This document shows, piece after piece, positions 41,371-47,486 of a stretch of DNA of 64,000 nucleotides. How positions within the stretch are numbered: position 1 is the first letter of the stretch; each line of letters starts with the position of its first letter. The position numbers and the translations under genes were made by a program. The stretch is taken from contig NZ_KE150412.1 of NCBI RefSeq assembly GCF_000411255.1, positions 2,054,648 through 2,118,647 on the forward strand. Reading direction: 5' to 3'. Origin of the DNA: Paenibacillus sp. HGH0039. Lineage in GTDB: Bacteria; Bacillota; Bacilli; Paenibacillales; NBRC-103111. The notes under the pieces were generated by a model. The model worked only from the letters and a program-made list of their open reading frames with translations. It ran no database searches and was not told the DNA's origin.

Positions 41371-41523
41371 TATGTGTTCCAAAATTAAACAGCACGCATC
41401 CAAAGAACGGACGTGTGCGCTATTCGTTATGTTCAGTAGTAGTGTAAATCTTTTAGACGGTTACACGAACGATTTACCGCTCAGCAGTTATTGGCAAACC
41501 CGCATCCGTCGCTTGTTTTCAAA

Positions 41524-41550
41524 TAAAAAAGAGAGGCCCTGAGCCCCTCT
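41524..41550 (-). terminator. Terminator of secreted PPC-like gene
   Basis: In minus RNA AGAGG-GGCTCAGGG-CCTCT is followed by CTTTTTTATTT. Confidence 0.75.
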
Positions 41551-41582
41551 AAACTATTGCCATAGAAAAAATATTTACAAGA

Positions 41583-42023
41583 TCAGCTTACTTTAAAATT
41601 AAATTTATACGGGTTAGACTTGTCATAATCGAATCCACTCGGTCTAATTTTGAAGTAGATCTTATCTCCAGGTTGAAGAGTCGAATTAAAGCCGTCGTGT
41701 TGTCCCGGACCGTTATCGTTTGTGTTCAAGATATACTCCCAGCCTCCTGCTGTAACAAGCACGAGCTGCAAATTATAATTTTTGCCGGCAGGAGAAAGCA
41801 AGGAGCCGGATAAATATTGAGTGCTGCTGGTGGAATTGGTCCAATAGAACCAATCTTCATCCGCTGCCGTATCCAGCGTCCATGTATAGTCTGTATTTGG
41901 GTAAACATTTAGGGCCTCGCTTCTTGTATCCGCTAACCCGGAAACGGCAAACGCAGACTGGGACGACAATAATAGAGATGCGGTTACAACTAAGGCCGGG
42001 ACAATTTTCTTCAATTTGAACAC
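41583..42023 (-). CDS. Secreted single-domain protein, PPC-like
   Basis: 146 residues with a clear signal peptide (KIVPALVVTASLLLSSQSAF, cut after AFA). The mature ~120 residues read like one bacterial pre-peptidase C-terminal (PPC) beta-sandwich: DTAADEDWFYWTNSTSSTQY, then GYxL-like strands and LQPGDKIYFKIRP. Normally such domains are appended to secreted peptidases; here it stands alone. Its role might be binding or adhesion. It has its own terminator. Confidence 0.8.
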   Translation of the reverse strand: MFKLKKIVPALVVTASLLLSSQSAFAVSGLADTRSEALNVYPNTDYTWTLDTAADEDWFYWTNSTSSTQYLSGSLLSPAGKNYNLQLVLVTAGGWEYILNTNDNGPGQHDGFNSTLQPGDKIYFKIRPSGFDYDKSNPYKFNFKVS

Positions 42024-42205
42024 AGTTGATCATCCTCCGTTTTAATCATTTGGTTTATTTATATACAAACAACTATAATATACCATATTTATGATATCAA
42101 ATCCATAACGGTCTTTTAGTAGAGAACATTCGGAGAATACTAAGCACGTGTGACCTGAATGAACTTTGAAAATCAAAAACCCGGGCCAAACCCAAGCTTT
42201 CGCCC

Positions 42206-42230
42206 GAATTCGCCCGGCTTTTAGCCGATT
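42206..42230 (+). repeat. Dispersed repeat copy 1, left of peptide cluster
   Basis: GAATTCGCCCGGC, TTTT, AGCCGATT. The same unit with one extra base recurs in the same orientation at 50150-50175. Each copy holds a CGGC/GCCG mini-hairpin. Confidence 0.6.
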
Positions 42231-42345
42231 ACCCTGCTCGTTAACTTAGTATCCGGCCGAGACACGAGCAAGGCTTGTCTCCCTATCTTCATCGAATGCA
42301 AAAAGCGCCCGTACCCTGCTGTGAAAATACCCGCTCATTCGACAC

Positions 42346-42364
42346 GGGGGAACACAATTCCCCC
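42346..42364. promoter_or_regulatory. Palindrome upstream of winged-helix gene
   Basis: GGGGGAA-CACAA-TTCCCCC, perfect 7-bp arms, about 90 bases before the start at 42454. It could be an operator or a small hairpin. Confidence 0.35.
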
Positions 42365-42453
42365 CTTCACGCAGCGCAGGGGAAAAACTATAGACTAGAA
42401 GAAAGCGCTATCATTTCCTATGATTGGGACAATTCCAATGCAAGGAGGTTATC

Positions 42454-42816
42454 ATGATCCAAACGTCCATGATGAGAAGGGAAGAACCCGGGGACTATTT
42501 GATAATCAAATTAGGAGAAGAAGTGTGGTTTTACGAGTCGGGTTATTTCATAGTAAGAGGTGCACAGCGCAGCTTTCTCACGATCACGGAAGCGCGTCTC
42601 TTTCATTTGTTTCTACAAAGACCTAATGAACGTATTTTCATCGAGGAGTTGATCGAGCATCTGGAGCGATTTTCCCCCTGCGCATTTACGGAGCAGAACG
42701 TGTATGTTCACATTAATCGCATCCGCAAAAAAATCGAAGAAAATCCCAAACAACCGCGTCTGTTACTCAATACACGTCCAGGTTATCTTCTGAGTATAGA
42801 GGAAAGGGGCGGGTAA
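42454..42816 (+). CDS. Orphan OmpR/PhoB-type winged-helix regulator
   Basis: 120 residues from ATG 42454 after AAGGAGGTTATC. Residues 25-115 form a transcriptional regulatory C-terminal domain: LTITEARLFHLFLQRPNERI, then QNVYVHINRIRKKIEENPKQ and TRPGYLLSIEE, the classical recognition helix and wing. There is no receiver domain, so it is not a standard response regulator. It converges on the peptide operon and could be one of its regulators, acting without phosphorylation. That link is inferred from position. Confidence 0.85.
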   Translation: MIQTSMMRREEPGDYLIIKLGEEVWFYESGYFIVRGAQRSFLTITEARLFHLFLQRPNERIFIEELIEHLERFSPCAFTEQNVYVHINRIRKKIEENPKQPRLLLNTRPGYLLSIEERGG

Positions 42817-42980
42817 TCCAGGTTCTTTTTCAAAATATGGAGGAAGTGCGAAGATAGCGTCCTGTCTTAAAATCCCCGTAAAATCCATTCCGTTCCGATC
42901 GTGCGTAACAGACAACAAAGGTGTATACCCGCTGCGTATACACCTTTCCCCGTATAACGATTCTATAGTCCATGCGGCTC

Positions 42981-43379
42981 CTAGATTTCATCGGCCGAAA
43001 TAAAAACCGGATGCTCGGCAATGAGATTCGAATGACGATCGTGCATAACTACGCGATACACGCCTTCATCCTGTACCACGAATCGCATCTTCACATAAAA
43101 GTCGATGCCGGGCGGCATTTTTTCGTTCCGCATGTTCTTGACCTTCTTGAATTCGTACTCCCACACGCTTTTTCCTTGAGGCGAATACGTCTTCAGGTAC
43201 ACCGACCGATCACCCGGTTCCAAAATCCAAAGCTTAACCCAGATCTCCAGCACCGCTACAGACGGGTAAGTATTCACTTTGACATAGTTTCGGATATTTT
43301 CGATGCTTAACTCTTTCGTTTGTTCGTTGCTCCACACCCGCTCGGCTACCACCAATTGGCCGCTCAAGACAGCATTCAT
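42981..43379 (-). CDS. Unknown beta-rich protein, last gene of Cys-peptide operon
   Basis: 132 residues, no signal peptide. The sequence is strand-rich (VAVLEIWVKLWILEPGDRSV, GIDFYVKMRFVVQDEGVYRV), like an immunoglobulin-type sandwich. Its start overlaps the preceding stop as ATGA, so it belongs to the peptide operon. No family is recognised with confidence. It could bind the peptide or act in immunity. Confidence 0.72.
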   Translation of the reverse strand: MNAVLSGQLVVAERVWSNEQTKELSIENIRNYVKVNTYPSVAVLEIWVKLWILEPGDRSVYLKTYSPQGKSVWEYEFKKVKNMRNEKMPPGIDFYVKMRFVVQDEGVYRVVMHDRHSNLIAEHPVFISADEI

Positions 43380-43843
43380 GACGCTCCCTCCTTAAGTGAA
43401 AAGTTCTTCTCATCTGTCTCCAAAAAAAGCTCAATTTCGCTGTAACGCTTAAGTTCTCGCCCGTTCCAGTGCAAGAGCTCGCTGCTCCCCCGCATCAGCC
43501 CGCTCCACCCGGAAGTCTTGGGCGTATGCATAGGGATCACTCGGGTACAGCCGCTCCATGACTTTGCTTTCAATTGCACCAGCCAAAGGGGTCCGTCAAA
43601 GACTACGACCAAATGCCGCCGATTGGCGGGCTGGCCCGACAGGATGGCGTCGATAGTTTTGTAGACGGAATCCGTATAGTGCAGGGCCAGGAGAACTACA
43701 TCTTCGGAAGAAGGGATTCCCAGGTCCGCAAGGGCACCGGCTAAGATTTTCTTCTCCCGATGCTGCAGGCGCCGCCGTTTCTTTCTGAGCAGGGTGTATA
43801 AGACGATGACACTGGCACAAAGTCCGAATAGGATTATGCTCAT
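43376..43843 (-). CDS. Single-pass membrane protein of Cys-peptide operon, unknown
   Basis: 155 residues from ATG 43843, which overlaps the MauE-like stop (ATGA); longer in-frame starts lie deep inside that gene. One N-terminal membrane segment (MSIILFGLCASVIVLYTLL) is followed by a basic stop-transfer stretch (RKKRRRLQHREKK), placing the ~130-residue soluble domain in the cytoplasm. That domain has no motif I know. Coupling on both sides supports a role in the same pathway. Confidence 0.75.
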   Translation of the reverse strand: MSIILFGLCASVIVLYTLLRKKRRRLQHREKKILAGALADLGIPSSEDVVLLALHYTDSVYKTIDAILSGQPANRRHLVVVFDGPLWLVQLKAKSWSGCTRVIPMHTPKTSGWSGLMRGSSELLHWNGRELKRYSEIELFLETDEKNFSLKEGAS

Positions 43844-44355
43844 CCTTGTATGCGCAGCTCCTTTTCCCGCCGGGCGGTAATGAATACGTCCCCCGCCAGC
43901 CATAACCCAGTGACAGTTAAAGTAAGGGCCAGACCGAGCTCCAGGGGGCGGGTCGCAACGGGGACTAGCGTTTTTGCGGCAATGAGCGACAGAAGAACTC
44001 CATTTCGCGTGGCCGGATAGCGATTCAGCCATTCGACTGTTCCGAAACAGGAGCAAGCGCCGTCTTCCCCCGCTTTCTTGCGGCGTTTAACCAGCAGCAG
44101 CGCAGTAAAAGCGAAGAGCAGGAGCGCGGACACCCCTTCCTTCCAGAACGAGAGCGCTCCCGTCATATACGCGGCAAAAAGTATCAACTCCGCGGCCAGC
44201 ACGGTATACGCGGCGGGAGTCAGCAAGCGGCCGGGCAGCACCCGGTAGGAAGCGATCGATAACCGGAAGTTCGCCATATTCGGAGCTTTGGTATAGAAGG
44301 ACGCAAAAAAAACAAGCGATAGTATCAGATCCGCACTAAACGCAAGCCAGTACAT
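43840..44355 (-). CDS. MauE/DoxX-like redox membrane protein
   Basis: 171 residues with about four membrane helices. The paired cysteines in ACSCFG (near 100) in a cytoplasmic-membrane loop after RRKKAGEDG match the MauE signature; in methylotrophs MauE helps form disulfides in methylamine dehydrogenase. ATG 44355 lies 6 bases after the redoxin stop, with GGAGG overlapping that stop. Beside two CxxC redoxins and a six-cysteine peptide, a role in electron transfer for disulfide formation is inferred. Confidence 0.83.
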   Translation of the reverse strand: MYWLAFSADLILSLVFFASFYTKAPNMANFRLSIASYRVLPGRLLTPAAYTVLAAELILFAAYMTGALSFWKEGVSALLLFAFTALLLVKRRKKAGEDGACSCFGTVEWLNRYPATRNGVLLSLIAAKTLVPVATRPLELGLALTLTVTGLWLAGDVFITARREKELRIQG

Positions 44356-44361
44356 CTCCGT

Positions 44362-44826
44362 TCACTCCTCCGGCCGAAGGGCATCATGCAGATCCTGCAT
44401 GCTGTGAATCGGAAAACCGCCGCTGATGATGCCGTATTGAAGCCGGAGAGCATAAGGCGTACTCTTGATTCCGTACTGGTTCTTCACGTCATCACTTACC
44501 GTCAAGACCGGGAACATGAATTCAAGGCTGTCCGCCATCATCCTATTCTCTTCAGCGCTTCCGCTGCTTGCCAAGATGAACGTACCCGTATAAGCCTCCG
44601 TAAAGTCCTTGACCTCCGGCAGAAGCTCGATGCAGCTCTTGCAGGTAAGGGAGATGAACCCGACCATCGCATCCGGAACCGTCATGAGATCCAGGGGCAG
44701 TTCCTCATGGACGAACGGGTCGCCCAGACGCTGCGGCGGCGCCGGCTTTCCGCGCAAATGACGAGGCAGAAATTCGTCCTCCGCCGCCTCGCGGCTAAAC
44801 AATTCCCGAAAGCTGATTTTGCCCAT
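44362..44826 (-). CDS. Thioredoxin-like redoxin (CKSC) of Cys-peptide operon
   Basis: 154 residues, ATG 44826 with AAGGAG upstream, overlapping the ABC gene's end by 32 bases. The thioredoxin-fold core starts near 45 (DAMVGFISLTCKSCIELLPE) with the active-site CKSC near 64-67, and the cis-Pro-like KSTPYALRL segment near 122. No signal peptide or anchor is visible, unlike typical TlpA/MauD proteins. It may serve as the soluble partner of the MauE-like protein. Confidence 0.83.
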   Translation of the reverse strand: MGKISFRELFSREAAEDEFLPRHLRGKPAPPQRLGDPFVHEELPLDLMTVPDAMVGFISLTCKSCIELLPEVKDFTEAYTGTFILASSGSAEENRMMADSLEFMFPVLTVSDDVKNQYGIKSTPYALRLQYGIISGGFPIHSMQDLHDALRPEE

Positions 44827-46576
44827 ATTCTACTACTCCTTCCTGTGAATGTTGTTTGTTCCACATCTCGTAATACCGATTTTTTTCCCTCAAAAGCGTA
44901 TGATGGCTGCCCGTCTCCTCCACACGCCCATGATGCATGACGATAATGCGCGCGGCCAGCGCGGCCAATGTCAAATTGTGGGTCACCAGGATCGTCGTTC
45001 TGCCTTGACGCTCTTGTAAGATTTGCCGGATCAAGTCGCTTTCGACAGCCGGGTCCAATTCCGAGGTCGCCTCGTCAAGCAGGAGAACCGGACTTTCCTT
45101 ATAAAGCGCCCGTGCGATCGCTATGCGCTGCCACTGTCCGCCCGAGATTTGTCTCGAGTGAAAAAATTCGGTGCCAAGCCTTATCGTTAAGTCTTCGCGT
45201 ATTGCCGCGGGGACGAGTGCCGGGTATCGCTGAATGAGCCGGTCCACCCTCGCCTTCACCTCTTCGGACGGTTCTTCCAAAGCGATATTTTCATAGACGC
45301 TGAGCGGATAACGCATAAAATCCTGATTGACGACGGAGATCAGCCGGAACCATTCCTCCCGGTCCAAGGCGTTGATATCCGCCCCATCCACGAAAACAGT
45401 TCCCGGCGGGACCTCATGCAGTCCCGTGATTACTTTGCCCAGCGTGGACTTGCCGGAGCCGTTCTCGCCGACGATCGCGATGACATCGCCGTGCTGCACA
45501 TCCAGGTCTATATCCCTCAGTACAGGCTGCCCCATGTTCGGATAAATGAAGCTTAAGCCGCGAATTTCCATCCTCTCCATCCCTGGTTGAGGCAGGGACT
45601 GCAGCCCTTCAGGAACCTGAACGTAGGAAGAGATGAACTTCGAGAACCTTTCGGTCAGCAATGGAATTTGTTTGAACAACCGCATATGATAACTCATCGC
45701 AAGAAAACTTGTCTCGACGCTGGCGACGGCCGTCGTAATCGCTACATAATCGCCCAGCGTAATGCTGGATTGCACTAATTTCCGAATGAGAATCATTTGA
45801 ATGATCAAAACTCCCGCAGGCTGAAAGATTCCGAGGCCGCTCCTCCATTTGAATTCATAGGTTTTCAGCATCATGGTTTTGCCGATCACTTCAAGGGCCG
45901 CGCGCTTCCAATGATTAAACAGAAAATTTTTGGCGCCGAAAATCATCGTTTCGCGCAGCGTTTGCGGCCTCACCAGCATATCGGACATCAGTCTGGAGGA
46001 CATTTGATACTGGGATATGTTTCTGAGGTGGGTCTCTATTTTAAAAGCTTGCAAGGTTTCAAAAATAAAGTTCGGAAGTGCGAAAGCCACGAGCACCGCA
46101 AATGCAAGCCAGCTGTATTCGACAATCAAATATCCGTACATCCCGAGCTGAAGAACCTGCTGCGCCAGACTGATCATCGAATTGATCAACTGCTGGACAT
46201 TGTGCATATGGTTCCGGGCCAGGTTGACGTCATTCATATATTCCGGCGTCTCCACGGAGGTAATCGTTGCGGGCTGAATCCGGCTGTATAAGTAATGCTC
46301 CAGCCGGTAAACGACACGCATCGACAAGTGTTCGTCGAGCAGCCTGGACAAGTAATTCAAGACAGCCTCCAGCAGCTTCACCGCGGCAATCACACAAGCA
46401 ATCGAAACGAGTGGAGACCAGCCCCTGAATTGAGCGATCCCGTCGAACAGTTGTTTGTTCAATTGAAAGCCGGCCCATCCGGCCAGCGGCAGCAGTGCCA
46501 AGACAGCCGCAATCAGGAATACAAGGCGAAGAGAGCCCTGCACCATAAGCCGAAACCAGAACCAGAAAGATTTCAT
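44795..46576 (-). CDS. ABC exporter (membrane-ATPase fusion) of Cys-peptide operon
   Basis: 593 residues from ATG 46576, which overlaps the preceding redoxin stop (ATGA). Six membrane helices (1-330) are followed by the ATPase: Walker A GENGSGKST, signature ISGGQWQR, Walker B VLLLDEATSELD, and H-loop VTHN. There is no N-terminal C39 peptidase, so it would not cleave a double-glycine leader, consistent with the leaderless precursor. Predicted homodimeric exporter of the cysteine-rich peptide. Confidence 0.88.
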   Translation of the reverse strand: MKSFWFWFRLMVQGSLRLVFLIAAVLALLPLAGWAGFQLNKQLFDGIAQFRGWSPLVSIACVIAAVKLLEAVLNYLSRLLDEHLSMRVVYRLEHYLYSRIQPATITSVETPEYMNDVNLARNHMHNVQQLINSMISLAQQVLQLGMYGYLIVEYSWLAFAVLVAFALPNFIFETLQAFKIETHLRNISQYQMSSRLMSDMLVRPQTLRETMIFGAKNFLFNHWKRAALEVIGKTMMLKTYEFKWRSGLGIFQPAGVLIIQMILIRKLVQSSITLGDYVAITTAVASVETSFLAMSYHMRLFKQIPLLTERFSKFISSYVQVPEGLQSLPQPGMERMEIRGLSFIYPNMGQPVLRDIDLDVQHGDVIAIVGENGSGKSTLGKVITGLHEVPPGTVFVDGADINALDREEWFRLISVVNQDFMRYPLSVYENIALEEPSEEVKARVDRLIQRYPALVPAAIREDLTIRLGTEFFHSRQISGGQWQRIAIARALYKESPVLLLDEATSELDPAVESDLIRQILQERQGRTTILVTHNLTLAALAARIIVMHHGRVEETGSHHTLLREKNRYYEMWNKQHSQEGVVEYGQNQLSGIV

Positions 46577-47046
46577 CGTATTTCCCGGTGAAACCGGTGA
46601 AAGGGCTCGACCACATTCATAAACATTCTCCGTACGCCGCAAGTGGCATGAGCGATAATTTGCCCTTCGATATTGATTCCGTAGGACCAAGGGTACCCGA
46701 AAATCTTAAGCTCCTCGACCAGCACCCGATCCGGGACGTGATAAAGCAGGGCGCTTTCGTGAAAAGCTTCCTTTGCCCGCTCGAACGTCTCATCGTCCGT
46801 TTCGATAAGAATGACCAGACGATAACCGGGAAAGCTCTCGATAAATTCATTTACTATTTCCATCGCTTCCAGACAAGGCGCGCATGTCGTACTGACGACG
46901 GCCACAATCAAATAGCGGTCGATCAAATCATACAATTTCAGCGAGCTTTGGGGGTCTATCGTGATATTGGGCAAATAATCTCCAATCATCCAATGGTTTT
47001 GCGGTTTCAAAAAATCCGGCAATTCCTTTTTTACGGGAGACTGCAT
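46573..47046 (-). CDS. TlpA-like redoxin (CAPC) of Cys-peptide operon
   Basis: 157 residues from ATG 47046. A GGAAGGAG sits 11 bases upstream; a closer ATG at 47053 is in another frame. The redoxin fold has CAPC near 56-59 (VVSTTCAPCLEAMEIV) and the FGYPWSYGINIEGQI strand-loop near 115-130. No signal peptide is found. It follows the peptide gene after a stem-loop. Likely thiol oxidation, reduction or isomerisation of the peptide. Confidence 0.85.
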   Translation of the reverse strand: MQSPVKKELPDFLKPQNHWMIGDYLPNITIDPQSSLKLYDLIDRYLIVAVVSTTCAPCLEAMEIVNEFIESFPGYRLVILIETDDETFERAKEAFHESALLYHVPDRVLVEELKIFGYPWSYGINIEGQIIAHATCGVRRMFMNVVEPFHRFHREIR

Positions 47047-47085
47047 AAGGCATGGTTCTCCTTCCGCTTATAATGAATGGCTATA

Positions 47086-47126
47086 TAACAGAAGTATCCC
47101 TCAAACTGAGGGATACGCTTCTGTTA
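47086..47126 (-). terminator. Stem-loop between peptide and redoxin genes
   Basis: TAACAGAAG-TATCCCTCA pairs with TGAGGGATA-CG-CTTCTGTTA (2-base bulge) with a 3-base loop. No T-run follows, so it more likely acts as partial terminator or RNA-stability element favouring the peptide over downstream genes. Confidence 0.6.
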
Positions 47127-47136
47127 TTTCAGAGAA

Positions 47137-47274
47137 TTAGCAGCAACCACCGTCTTCGCTGCCACAAGGATTGCCGGTCGAAGTCTCTACGTAGTAAATC
47201 GATTTGTTGCGAAGTGTACCGGGATACCAGGAGCAGGTTCCGGAGCAAACGCTGTAAGCGAATACACAAGACAT
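47137..47274 (-). CDS. 45-residue six-cysteine peptide, candidate disulfide-rich effector
   Basis: ATG 47274 has AAAGGAGGT 7 bases upstream, an almost ideal ribosome site. Cysteines are at 3, 10, 14, 37, 44 and 45 (spacing C-6-C-3-C-22-C-6-CC), enough for three disulfides. There is no signal peptide and no double-glycine leader. It begins MSCVFAYSVCSGTCSWYPG and ends in a Gly-rich GSEDGGCC. A stem-loop follows, then the operon for two redoxins, an ABC exporter and a MauE-like protein. I infer it is the product that this machinery oxidises and exports, for example a bacteriocin or signal. No matching family is recalled. Confidence 0.72.
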   Translation of the reverse strand: MSCVFAYSVCSGTCSWYPGTLRNKSIYYVETSTGNPCGSEDGGCC

Positions 47275-47355
47275 GAGCTCTACCTCCTTTCTTTTCTCAA
47301 CTGGGCTACGCTTTTATTAAACCAAATCCGGGTCCGCCGCAGAATATCGACAACC

Positions 47356-47369
47356 TAACATTTGTGTTA
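47356..47369. promoter_or_regulatory. Inverted repeat in divergent peptide/kinase region
   Basis: TAACA-TTTG-TGTTA, perfect 5-bp arms, between the peptide gene and the divergent sensor gene. Candidate binding site for the kinase protein's HTH domain or the winged-helix protein. Confidence 0.3.
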
Positions 47370-47443
47370 AGCAGCCGTTAGCTTACTAATAGATTAAATT
47401 TAGTTTATAATTCCATATATTTATACTTAAAGAATTATTATGA

Positions 47444-47449
47444 TATAAT
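47444..47449 (+). promoter_or_regulatory. -10 element of sensor kinase gene
   Basis: A perfect TATAAT about 38 bases before GTG 47487, with no good -35. It argues against GTG 47454 as the start, because transcription would begin about there. Confidence 0.45.
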
Positions 47450-47486
47450 TTTTGTGACTAACATATCTAGACACGGGGGTGCAGCT

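Noticed and set aside
42981-47274. Lanthipeptide, glycocin or radical-SAM peptide cluster
   Set aside because: No LanB/C/M, glycosyltransferase or CxxxCxxC radical-SAM protein in the window; only redox and export genes accompany the peptide.
47052-47276. 74-codon plus-strand frame over the peptide gene
   Set aside because: No ribosome site; the minus-strand peptide has a near-ideal one, six cysteines and operon context.
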